Source: an uncultured Eubacterium sp. (GTDB lineage: Bacteria > Bacillota > Clostridia > Lachnospirales > Lachnospiraceae). Taken from it: a stretch of 17,565 bases of DNA. Position 1 is the stretch's first letter. Every line of letters begins with the position of its first letter. The stretch covers positions 1-17,565 of the forward strand of contig CAJUBQ010000095.1 in assembly GCA_910584595.1 (NCBI GenBank), written 5' to 3'. Positions 8,280-15,186 of this stretch are shown here, one piece after another. The position numbers were made by a program, and so were the translations under genes. The notes beneath the pieces are model-generated. The model was not told where the DNA came from, ran no database searches, and saw only the letters and a program-made list of their open reading frames with translations.

Positions 8280-8636
8280 TTATTTCATTAATTTCTGCAA
8301 AATTTTCACAAGCTCATCTACCGTTTCTTCTTTTCCGTCTCGAATATCTCTTGTCACGCATGTTTTAATATGGTTCGCCAGCAATACTTTGTTAAAACTG
8401 TTCAGCGCCGCATTGACTGCCGCAACCTGTACAAGGATATCCGTACAGTATGCATCCTTTTCCACCATACCCCGAATGCCGCGTACCTGTCCTTCAATGC
8501 GGTTCAGACGGTGAATCAAATCTTTATATTCTTCTTTTGTGCGTTCTTTTGTTTTTCCTGTATCCGCCAGCCCGCCGCAGCATGTGCAGCAGGCATCCGG
8601 CTGTATTTGCGGCTGTTTCGCTTCATTTTCCGGCAT
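8280..8636 (-). CDS. csoR: CsoR-family copper-sensing repressor
   Basis: The product has 118 residues. It has the all-helical CsoR/RcnR DUF156 core (HRLNRIEGQVRGIRGMVEK). The Cu(I) ligands are C64, H89 and C93, with spacings of 25 and 4 residues, the same as C36/H61/C65 in the Mycobacterium tuberculosis CsoR, so copper rather than nickel or formaldehyde sensing is likely. Apo-CsoR represses and Cu(I) releases it from DNA. A GAGGAG at 8644-8649 lies 7 nt before the start. It is first in an operon with copA and is preceded by its own operator and promoter. The N-terminal extension carries an extra CCTCC cluster (residues 16-20) not needed for the core sensor. Confidence 0.93.
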   Translation of the reverse strand: MPENEAKQPQIQPDACCTCCGGLADTGKTKERTKEEYKDLIHRLNRIEGQVRGIRGMVEKDAYCTDILVQVAAVNAALNSFNKVLLANHIKTCVTRDIRDGKEETVDELVKILQKLMK

Positions 8637-8677
8637 CTTTGATCTCCTCTTTTTTGATATATTCTTTTGATTTCCTC

Positions 8678-8703
8678 TTATTTAATTTTCTTATTTAATT
8701 TTC
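8678..8703. repeat. Tandem 13-bp direct repeat in the csoR leader
   Basis: TTATTTAATTTTC occurs twice head to tail (8678-8690 and 8691-8703) within the AT-rich untranslated leader between the csoR promoter and start codon. No function is evident. Confidence 0.8.
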
Positions 8704-8816
8704 TCTTGTTAATTTCCTCTGTTTTCATTTATTCTGTTTTGCTCAGGTCAGTTTGTTCAGACTGCTATATTGTCTGTCATCCGTCCCCTTGAATTATCGT
8801 TCCCGATACATTACAT

Positions 8817-8845
8817 ATTATATACCCCAATGGGGTATAATGCAA
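8817..8845 (-). promoter_or_regulatory. csoR-copA promoter with CsoR-type operator in the spacer
   Basis: On the minus strand TTGCAT (8840-8845) and TATAAT (8817-8822) are 17 bp apart. The palindrome TATACCCC-AAT-GGGGTATA (8821-8839) fills the spacer and its outer edge overlaps the -10 box. The CCCC/GGGG core flanked by TATA matches known CsoR operators. Bound CsoR would block RNA polymerase directly. The untranslated leader to csoR is about 170 nt. Confidence 0.88.
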
Positions 8846-8925
8846 TCTTTTTTTATCTGTTTTTGCTTTTCTTTAAAATGCTAATCCATTATTTTTGGTT
8901 ATATTTACACTATATCAAAATATCC

Positions 8926-8965
8926 AAAAAAGGCAGCTGATCTATCAATAACAGAAATCGCTGCC
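8926..8965 (-). terminator. Rho-independent terminator of the P-loop ATPase gene
   Basis: On the minus strand GGCAGC (8960-8965) pairs with GCTGCC (8932-8937), extended by three further pairs after a bulge, and is followed directly by TTTTTT (8926-8931). It lies 13 nt past the ATPase stop codon and separates it from the divergently spaced csoR promoter. Confidence 0.85.
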
Positions 8966-8977
8966 CTATAAAAATAT

Positions 8978-9514
8978 TCAATTTTGATCTAACTCATATC
9001 CGGCGTTCGAATCTTCTGTAATCACAAGCGCCGGCTCTATATCAGCTGTCTCAGATATTTCTCCATACAAATGATAGATTTCATTGTATGTCTGTTTTAC
9101 TTTCTGGAATTTGCCACATTTACGAAATCCGTAAATTTCATTAATACTGTATGGAAGCATCGGAAGTTTTTCGCGTGTAGCAAATACAAAATAATTGTCT
9201 GATCCAATAACGAGTTCTGCAAATTTCTTTGTTACAAGAAAACGATTCCCTTCGTCAATAAAGATAATGCTTTCCGAAATACCTTTTAGCTGATATTCCC
9301 AGTCTTCGTTATCCAGCGTTCTTAAGCTGCAGCCGCACGAAACCAAAACTCCACTATCTGAACCGTATCTTCTGTAATCACGAATTAAATCTATTAAAAC
9401 CGTTTTCCCAGAACCACTGTCTCCTGTAAAAATAGTAATATTTCTTTTTATTTGAAAATCATATTTTATTTTTTTGTCTCCACAACGACCCTGTATGCAC
9501 CTTTCATATTCCAT
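8978..9514 (-). CDS. Small P-loop ATPase of unknown function, coupled to a DUF4869-type gene
   Basis: The product has 178 residues. The Walker A motif GDSGSGKT is at 31-38 and the Walker B motif IIFIDE at 83-88. A sensor-like strand YFVFATRE follows at 108-115. The family is not one I can name; it is shorter than AAA or ABC ATPases and has no LSGGQ. I prefer the start at 9514 because it overlaps the stop of the preceding frame as TAATG, implying translational coupling; an ATG at 9523 would add three residues. The gene upstream is a damaged DUF4869 homologue. A terminator follows at once, so the pair forms a closed two-gene unit. It is soluble and probably cytoplasmic. Confidence 0.7.
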   Translation of the reverse strand: MEYERCIQGRCGDKKIKYDFQIKRNITIFTGDSGSGKTVLIDLIRDYRRYGSDSGVLVSCGCSLRTLDNEDWEYQLKGISESIIFIDEGNRFLVTKKFAELVIGSDNYFVFATREKLPMLPYSINEIYGFRKCGKFQKVKQTYNEIYHLYGEISETADIEPALVITEDSNAGYELDQN

Positions 9515-9758
9515 TACTCCCATTTCATCGAATTCAAATATTTACTGGCTACAGGAATTAGTTCTTTCATAGAATGCACAATTTCACCACCGTTTTTTAT
9601 TCTTATTTCAAATTCCGTATTACTTCCGATCCGTCAATATCCCTGATAATTTCTTTTGCCATTTCCGATTCAAGCCATTCCGGTTCATAGGAATTTTTAA
9701 AATAAATATTTGTATTATAAACACTGTTGCTGACATCGCCATATATAATTGTAAGCAT
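9514..9758 (-). pseudogene. DUF4869-like gene with internal deletion and frameshift
   Basis: From an ATG at 9758 with an excellent GGAGGAG (9763-9769), the frame encodes MLTIIYGDVSNSVYNTNIYF and on to DIDGSEVIRNLK, then stops at 9603 (51 aa). This matches the N-terminus of DUF4869 proteins as I know them (about 150 aa). Right after SEV, in another frame, follows NTEFEIRIKNGGEIVHSMKE and on to SMKWE, stopping at 9514-9516. That resembles the C-terminal end of the same family. Some 60-70 central codons are therefore missing and the frame is broken at the junction near 9612-9625. The identification rests on memory of the family. Downstream translation of the ATPase may now start independently. 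Confidence 0.6.
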
Positions 9759-9811
9759 ATATCTCCTCCAAATCAGTCATTGTTCTTAACGTCAATGATG
9801 CCAAAGACGCA

Positions 9812-9864
9812 AATGTGAATCTAAATCAAGATAACCATTCTTATTTAAGATTTAGACTCACATT
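9812..9864. repeat. Long imperfect palindrome upstream of the DUF4869-like gene
   Basis: Arms 9812-9827 and 9849-9864 match at 15 of 16 positions (AATGTGA-A-TCTAAATC against GATTTAGA-C-TCACATT) around a 21-nt AT-rich loop. It lies between the end of the ABC operon and the DUF4869-like start. No T-run follows on either strand, so it is not an ordinary terminator. A nearby 12-bp perfect palindrome AATTGTACAATT (9877-9888) and a tandem ATTGTTCATC (9919-9938) lie in the same gap. Confidence 0.8.
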
Positions 9865-9942
9865 CCATAATTATATAATTGTACAATTTATTTTATATGC
9901 AATAAGTATTTAGCAACCATTGTTCATCATTGTTCATCCTTT

Positions 9943-11739
9943 TTACACTTTTGCAATCCCTGCAAACTGCGCCATATACAAACGATAATAAGCTCCCTTT
10001 TTTTCCATAAGTTCTTTCGGGCTCCCCTGCTCCAAAATCCCCCCGTTGTCAATCACAAAGATACGGTCTGCATTCTGAATCGTAGACAGCCGATGCGCAA
10101 TTACAAAGCTGGTTCTTCCTGCAAGCAGCGCCTCTATCCCTTCCTGCACAAGCAGCTCGGTATGTGTATCGATGCTGGAAGTGGCTTCGTCTAAAATAAG
10201 TATTTTCGGCATAGACACCATTGTACGCGCAAATGCTATGAGCTGTCTTTGTCCGATCGAAAGACCTGCTCCATGTTCTTTTAATTCCGTATCATAACCA
10301 TGCTCCATCTGCATAATAAACGCATGGGCATGAACTGCCTTTGCCGCTGCGATCATCTCTTCTTCGGTTGCGTCCAGCTTTCCATATAAAATGTTGTCCC
10401 GTATCGTACCATGGAAAATAAAATTATCCTGCGTCATCACACCCATCTGCCTGCGGAAGCTTTCGATCGAAACTTTTGTCAGATCATACCCATCTACATA
10501 TATGACTCCTTCTTCAATATCATAAAATCGGCTGATAAGATTTACAATCGTTGTTTTTCCCGCTCCTGTTGGCCCGACTAATGCAATCGTCTCACCTGGA
10601 CGCACCTGAAAGCTCACATCCGACAGCACCTTCGTCTCTGCCGGCGTCCCTTTATCATACGTAAAGCTGACATGGGAAAACTCTACACTTCCCCGGATAG
10701 ACGGAAGTTCCTGAACAAATTCCCGGTCAGTAATATCCGGCTCCGTATCCAAAATATCAAAAATCCGTTCCGCAGCTGTCAGATTTGTAATCAAGCTGTT
10801 ATAAAAATTGCTCAGATTTAAAATCGGATTCCAGAACATATTAATATAGCTGCCAAAAGCAACCAGCAATCCGACGGATGCCTGCCCGATACCAAGCACA
10901 CGTATACCGATCAAATAAAGCATCATCGCCCCAATGCCCCAGCAAAAATCTACAACCGGGCCAAACAAATCTGCATACCTGCATGCGTCCTGAAACGAAT
11001 CCCTGTGCTCATCTGTCAGCTTTCCGAAAATTTCGTTTGTTTCATCTTGTGCGCGAAAGCTCTGTACTACCCGCATTCCTGCAATATCCTCGTGCACATA
11101 AGCATTCAGATTGGACGCTTTTTTTCGAAAAATCTGCCAGCGTTTATGCGATGCTTTCTGCACAATCCAGACACCAGCTGCCATAATTGGAATTGTGCTC
11201 AGTGATGCCAGCGCCAAACGCCAGTCCTTGACCACCATTATCATTACAACGCCTGCCACCGTAATAAATTCCGGAATGAGTGTTGTAACTGAATTGACAA
11301 ATACATCTTTTAATGCGTTTACGTCTCCTATAATCCGCGCCAGTATTTTTCCGGTCGGTCTGCTGTCAAAAAATGAAAATGACAATGTCTGAATATGTTC
11401 ATACAAATCCTGACGGATGCGCAGCAGAATCTTATTAGAAATGACAGACATCATATACATCCGCAGCTTTACAAGTACGATAAAAATCATATTTAACACA
11501 AGCGCGATCATTCCAAGTCTGACAAGCCCATCAAAATTCTTTTTTGCAATGTAATGGTCGAGCGCCTCTTCGATCAACAACGGATTTAATAAAGAAATCA
11601 CAATTGCCCCTGCCATCAAAACCATTACTGCAAACACAGCCCCTTTAAACTCAAATAAATAACCTAGCAGACGACGTAAGATTTTTTTTCTGCTCGTATT
11701 GTCCATCTGCTCATCATCCCGGTAAGAATTTACTGCCAT
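9943..11739 (-). CDS. Heterodimeric ABC exporter, catalytic half-transporter
   Basis: This is a half-transporter of 598 residues with an N-terminal six-helix exporter domain (about 25-310) and a C-terminal nucleotide-binding domain. Walker A is GPTGAGKTT (389-397), Walker B is ILILDE with the catalytic glutamate E518, and the signature loop is LSIGQ (493-497) instead of LSGGQ. It would pair with the upstream gene product to export a drug, lipid or peptide. Start set at 11739 because AGGAGG (11745-11750) lies 5 nt upstream; an ATG at 11763 precedes that site and would overlap it. It is the second gene of the operon, 86 bp behind its partner, a gap that contains a GTGATATCAC palindrome (11776-11785). 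Confidence 0.9.
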   Translation of the reverse strand: MAVNSYRDDEQMDNTSRKKILRRLLGYLFEFKGAVFAVMVLMAGAIVISLLNPLLIEEALDHYIAKKNFDGLVRLGMIALVLNMIFIVLVKLRMYMMSVISNKILLRIRQDLYEHIQTLSFSFFDSRPTGKILARIIGDVNALKDVFVNSVTTLIPEFITVAGVVMIMVVKDWRLALASLSTIPIMAAGVWIVQKASHKRWQIFRKKASNLNAYVHEDIAGMRVVQSFRAQDETNEIFGKLTDEHRDSFQDACRYADLFGPVVDFCWGIGAMMLYLIGIRVLGIGQASVGLLVAFGSYINMFWNPILNLSNFYNSLITNLTAAERIFDILDTEPDITDREFVQELPSIRGSVEFSHVSFTYDKGTPAETKVLSDVSFQVRPGETIALVGPTGAGKTTIVNLISRFYDIEEGVIYVDGYDLTKVSIESFRRQMGVMTQDNFIFHGTIRDNILYGKLDATEEEMIAAAKAVHAHAFIMQMEHGYDTELKEHGAGLSIGQRQLIAFARTMVSMPKILILDEATSSIDTHTELLVQEGIEALLAGRTSFVIAHRLSTIQNADRIFVIDNGGILEQGSPKELMEKKGAYYRLYMAQFAGIAKV

Positions 11740-11825
11740 AACAGCCTCCTTTCTCTGTTCCATTCCTGCATATATGTGATATCACGAACCTCTGAATCGT
11801 TATTTCAAACAGAACTTACCAATTA

Positions 11826-13562
11826 TTACGCACCTTCCTGCCGCTCTGGAAACGCCCCATACTGCGCCTGAAAAGTATGATAATACAATCCGCGCTTTTC
11901 CATCAGCTGCTCATGTGTCCCACGTTCCGCAATCATCCCGTTTTCCAGATACAAAATCTCGTCCGCATGACAGACTGCGGAAATACGGTGTCCAATAATA
12001 ATCTTTGTTGTATGTTCCAGACCTTGCAGCATTTTTTGTATCTCATGCTCTGTCTCCATATCCAGCGCAGAAGTCGAGTCGTCCATAACAAGTACGGGAC
12101 TCTGCTTTGACAATGCTCTTGCAATGCTGATGCGCTGTTTTTGTCCTCCGGAAAGACCGACGCCCCGCTCTCCAATCACCGTTTGGTACTGCTCTTCCAT
12201 CTCTTCAATAAAACCGCTTGCCTGTGCGTCCTGCGCCGCTTTTTTCACATCTTTTATTGCAAGTTCCCTGCGCTTTCCCATCTTAATGTTTTCTTCAATC
12301 GTATCGGAAAACAAAAATACATCCTGCAATACTACATTAATGCTGCCGCGCAGCTGACGCAGCGTTAACGTTCGAACATCTTCCCCATCCAGCCGTATGG
12401 TCCCTGCATCTGCATCGTAAAACCGCTGCAAAAGAGCAATCAAAGACGATTTTCCGGAACCTGTCGCACCCATAATTCCAAGCGTATGGCCTGCCGGGAT
12501 TTTAAAATCAATATCAGCTAAAATCTGTTTGCCCTCTAACCCAAAAGAAACATGCTCAAACGCTACTTCTCCCTGGATCCGGTCTAATATCCTGGCATCC
12601 GCACAATCTGTAATTTCAGCTTTCTCATCAAATATTTTTTTAAGCTTTTTATACGAAGCCGCCGCTGCAGACAAATCATTCGTCAGCCACCCCATCATTT
12701 CCATCGGCCACGTACAGTTACGGCTATATTCAATAAATGCAACGAGCGCCCCAAGCGTCAGCTTTTGCTGTATGACAAAGCTTCCTCCAAGAACCGCCAT
12801 AAATACCGGAAGCGCTTTCCCAATAAATTGGAAATATGGATAATACCGGACCAAAATTTTAGACTGCGTAATATTCAGCTCATAATATCTTTCATTATGT
12901 GATAAAAATTTTTCAATCTCAAATTTTTCTCTTGCAAATGCTTTTACCGTACGCACGCCCGCCAGATTCTCTTCTGCAACCGTCGTAAGCGCTGCATTTT
13001 CCTCACTGATCTCCTCATATACCCCGTCCAGCTTGCGCTCCATTACAACCGCAGTCAATCCACAGATCACCATAGCTGTCAACGGAACGAGCGCAAGCTT
13101 CCAGCTTAACATAAACATGCAATACAAAACAAGAGACACATGAATCGTTACTTCAATCGTCAGCATTCCAACAAATCCAAGCGCATTCCAAATCTTATCC
13201 ACATCGTCTTTTACTCTTGCCATCAGCTCTCCGGTATTTGCATTATCAAAATACCGGGCAGACAATGTCTGGATATGTCCAAACAAATCCTTACGCAGCT
13301 GCGAAGCAATCTTCGAACAGAGTATATCAAACAAATATTCTTTTAAATATCCGCATACACTCCGCCCAATACCGACCAGCACAATTCCTGCCAGCAAGCT
13401 TGTAAAAATCTCCTGCCTGCCGGCTAAAATCACATCATCTACTATACTTTGCGTAATTTTCGGATACAGCATATCCAAAACAATGGCACAAACCATACAA
13501 CTTATGGCAAACAAATACACATACCAGTTTTTTCGAATGTAAGCGCGTATTCTTCTCATCAT
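11826..13562 (-). CDS. Heterodimeric ABC exporter, half-transporter with degenerate catalytic site
   Basis: The product has 578 residues with the same exporter domain layout as its partner. Walker A is GATGSGKS (365-372), the signature is a canonical LSGGQ (470-474), but Walker B reads LVMDD, with D495 in place of the catalytic glutamate. This is the pattern of asymmetric exporters such as TM287/TM288 and BmrC/BmrD: one composite ATP site (this protein's Walker motifs with the partner's LSIGQ) is degenerate, and the other (the partner's E518 with this LSGGQ) hydrolyses ATP. AAAGGAGG lies just before two ATG codons at 13562 and 13559, and either may be used. It is first in the operon and preceded by an attenuator-like leader. 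The substrate is not readable; drug export is inferred from the leader. Confidence 0.9.
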   Translation of the reverse strand: MMRRIRAYIRKNWYVYLFAISCMVCAIVLDMLYPKITQSIVDDVILAGRQEIFTSLLAGIVLVGIGRSVCGYLKEYLFDILCSKIASQLRKDLFGHIQTLSARYFDNANTGELMARVKDDVDKIWNALGFVGMLTIEVTIHVSLVLYCMFMLSWKLALVPLTAMVICGLTAVVMERKLDGVYEEISEENAALTTVAEENLAGVRTVKAFAREKFEIEKFLSHNERYYELNITQSKILVRYYPYFQFIGKALPVFMAVLGGSFVIQQKLTLGALVAFIEYSRNCTWPMEMMGWLTNDLSAAAASYKKLKKIFDEKAEITDCADARILDRIQGEVAFEHVSFGLEGKQILADIDFKIPAGHTLGIMGATGSGKSSLIALLQRFYDADAGTIRLDGEDVRTLTLRQLRGSINVVLQDVFLFSDTIEENIKMGKRRELAIKDVKKAAQDAQASGFIEEMEEQYQTVIGERGVGLSGGQKQRISIARALSKQSPVLVMDDSTSALDMETEHEIQKMLQGLEHTTKIIIGHRISAVCHADEILYLENGMIAERGTHEQLMEKRGLYYHTFQAQYGAFPERQEGA

Positions 13563-13606
13563 TCATCCTCCTTTACCTGCTGCAGAAAGCAAGCCCGTTT
13601 TCGCAT

Positions 13607-13649
13607 AAAAAAACCATGCAGTACTGCCTTCAAAGCAGATACTACATGG
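13607..13649 (-). terminator. Intrinsic terminator in the ABC operon leader
   Basis: On the minus strand a stem made of CCATG/CATGG, TACT/AGTA and GCAG/CTGC (13614-13649, one mismatch and one bulge) is followed at once by seven T residues (13607-13613). It lies 45 nt before the first ABC start codon and after the operon promoter, so it must act as an attenuator and not as the end of a gene. Confidence 0.8.
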
Positions 13650-13719
13650 CCGTTTCCGCAGACCAATGTATAAAGACGCCACATTTTAGATATAAAAATA
13701 ACATGACCATACAGCCATG
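13645..13719 (-). promoter_or_regulatory. Candidate antiterminator and competing hairpin in the ABC leader
   Basis: On the minus strand CATGGCTG (13712-13719) can pair with CGGCCATG (13645-13652), eight pairs with one wobble. CGGCCATG contains the 5' arm of the terminator, so this helix and the terminator exclude each other. CATGGC can instead be sequestered in a local hairpin with GTCATG (13702-13707). These are the three mutually exclusive elements expected of an attenuator. Confidence 0.5.
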
Positions 13720-13763
13720 CTCTTTTTATTGATTACAAAAATATAAGCAAATAGAATAAGCGC

Positions 13764-13820
13764 TTTGTAAGGCAGACGTATCAGCAGCATAACCGCCGAT
13801 CAAGAGAGACGCCTCACAAA
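13764..13820 (-). repeat. Stable stem-loop in the middle of the ABC leader
   Basis: On the minus strand TTTGTGAGGC (13811-13820) pairs with GCCTTACAAA (13764-13773), ten pairs with one wobble. Inside it ATCGGCGG can pair with CTGCTGAT. It lies between the leader peptide and the terminator and is not followed by a T-run. Confidence 0.6.
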
Positions 13821-13874
13821 CTTTGTCCTAAATCAAAAGAACAACATCGAACCGGATCATCCCTCCGCAACTAT

Positions 13875-13913
13875 TTAGTTTGCATCGTTCTCCATTACTA
13901 TAAAGTGTAACAT
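13875..13913 (-). CDS. Leader peptide MLHFIVMENDAN of the ABC exporter operon
   Basis: A 12-codon frame lies about 30 nt after the predicted transcription start. It has a strong ribosome binding site, AGGAGAG at 13921-13927, spaced 7 nt from the ATG. The peptide is hydrophobic at its N-terminus and acidic at its end, like drug-responsive stalling peptides, though I do not recognise this sequence. A small hairpin (13867-13883) spans its last codons and stop, so ribosome position would change leader folding. It is too short to be kept for its own product and is best read as a sensor of translation inhibition for the downstream exporter. Confidence 0.65.
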   Translation of the reverse strand: MLHFIVMENDAN

Positions 13914-13952
13914 TTGCTTACTCTCCTGTCTTTTTCTGTTTCAGATGCAGTA

Positions 13953-13981
13953 ATCATATACCATATGGATAAATCTGTCAA
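13953..13981 (-). promoter_or_regulatory. Promoter of the ABC exporter leader
   Basis: On the minus strand a consensus TTGACA (13976-13981) and TATGAT (13953-13958) are 17 bp apart. Transcription would start near 13946, giving about 380 nt of leader before the first ABC gene. It is divergent from the promoter at 14044-14071. Confidence 0.8.
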
Positions 13982-14043
13982 TAGAAAATCGGATATTTTT
14001 AAAACCGTTCCAATCATTAATGTTATTTCCCTCAAAAAATTAG

Positions 14044-14071
14044 TTGACAATTGCAAAAATATATGTATAAT
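14044..14071 (+). promoter_or_regulatory. Promoter of the DUF6973-like gene
   Basis: TTGACA at 14044-14049 and TATAAT at 14066-14071 are both consensus with a 16-bp spacer. The start codon at 14115 follows after a short leader with AAAGGAG at 14098-14104. Confidence 0.8.
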
Positions 14072-14114
14072 GTAGTATAAGCAAGATAAAACTACATAAA
14101 GGAGATTAAAAATC

Positions 14115-14981
14115 ATGAAAAAAAAATTAGTAATGCTTTTTTTAGTTATCAATGTTATTGCTTCATGTACTACAGTGAAGGCATCAAGTAAAATGAGAAA
14201 TTTATCCACAGACACCATTACGTCTGAAAATAATCCTACTGAAATCTCATACTTATATGATAATCCTGAAAGCAGTATTTCCCCAGAAGAATTATCTGAA
14301 TATTTAGGATTGGAAGCAGGAAAAACATATTTAACAGAAGATATTCTTAATTATATTTGCCAATCAGATTTCGAAAACATTTATGAAGAATTACAGATAT
14401 TCATAAATACTACTGACAACTTAAATGTGGATCTCATTAATCAAAAAGCTGCTGAACTGCTCACATACGCTTCAGAAGCTAACAAAAAAACGAAACGTCT
14501 CCCAGAGTTATACGATCATTTGAATAGTGAAGAAAAAAAATTAGTGGCTCTTTATCCGGGTCATGCTGTAGTAGTATATTCTTGTTCCAAAAAAGCATTA
14601 TCCGAAAGTCAGCGCATTTATAATAACAATGTAAATGCTTTGACAAATGGAAATGGAGATGCATTTAGACATGCATTTTGGAATGTTCTTATGACAGTAA
14701 ACTTTTCTTTTCAGCAGACTTATGTTGATGTAAATGTGGGAGCAAATATTGCGAAACTATTTGCAGATGCACATGAGTCTGAATCAAGTGGCCTTCCAAA
14801 AGAAATGGATCTTTATAATAATATGGTCGGAAGGAATATTGCAAGAAATCAATTTGATGGGACATGGTTTCCGTCTGAATCATCTCTTTCAAATATTGTA
14901 TTATCTGAAGTAAAAAATGGTAAAATGAAAAGAATTTCTAATGGTCGTTTATGTGCAACTGATTCTAAAATGAACTGGTAA
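14115..14981 (+). CDS. Secreted protein with DUF6973-like domain
   Basis: The product has 288 residues. The N-terminus is a signal sequence: KKK, a hydrophobic run, and either a lipobox IASC (C18), which would make a lipoprotein, or a cleavage after VKA (23). Residues 25-130 are acidic and low in conserved features. The C-terminal half (about 145-250) holds a motif set I associate with DUF6973: NGNGDAFRHAFW (D182, R185, H186, W189), FADAHE (D218, H220, E221) and MDLYNNMVGR (D232, N235, G239). The pattern of conserved His, Asp and Glu suggests a metal site or hydrolase, but no activity is established. The gene is more AT-rich than its neighbours. It may be functionally paired with the following small membrane protein; that is inference from position only. 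Confidence 0.65.
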   Translation: MKKKLVMLFLVINVIASCTTVKASSKMRNLSTDTITSENNPTEISYLYDNPESSISPEELSEYLGLEAGKTYLTEDILNYICQSDFENIYEELQIFINTTDNLNVDLINQKAAELLTYASEANKKTKRLPELYDHLNSEEKKLVALYPGHAVVVYSCSKKALSESQRIYNNNVNALTNGNGDAFRHAFWNVLMTVNFSFQQTYVDVNVGANIAKLFADAHESESSGLPKEMDLYNNMVGRNIARNQFDGTWFPSESSLSNIVLSEVKNGKMKRISNGRLCATDSKMNW

Positions 14982-14991
14982 ATTTATTTTA

Positions 14992-15079
14992 GAGCGTGTC
15001 TGCAAAAAGCTTTTCGTAAAATGAATAACTCCACAAAGTGTAGAGTACAGATCAAGGAAACGATTTTTAAGACACGCTC
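14992..15079. repeat. 88-bp element bounded by inverted repeats
   Basis: GAGCGTGTCT at 14992-15001 and AGACACGCTC at 15070-15079 are perfect 10-bp inverted repeats, and an inner AAAAA/TTTTT pair extends the stem. It follows the DUF6973-like stop by 10 nt. It could be a long terminator, though no T-run follows, or the remnant of a small non-autonomous mobile element. No clear target duplication flanks it. Confidence 0.7.
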
Positions 15080-15186
15080 GAGTTTCTCTCTTCATTAAAA
15101 GATGAAAGTTAAAATTTGATATATCTTACACTTTAGAAAGGGGTTAAGTAACCGCTCAGCTTGTCCAAGATGTTACAAAAAACGTT

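Noticed and set aside
9870..9902. Promoter for the DUF4869-like gene with TATAAT at 9870-9875 on the minus strand
   Set aside because: The nearest -35 candidate, TTGCAT at 9897-9902, is 21 bp away, too far for a normal sigma-A promoter. The -10 match alone in AT-rich DNA is weak.
13828..13860. Second possible leader frame MIRFDVVLLI in the ABC leader
   Set aside because: GGAGGG directly abuts the ATG, leaving no room for a normal initiation spacing. The first leader peptide has a far better start.
13898..14218. 106-codon minus-strand frame across the divergent promoters
   Set aside because: It overlaps two consensus promoters, the leader peptide start and the signal sequence of the DUF6973-like gene, and its sequence is hydrophobic shadow without a ribosome binding site.
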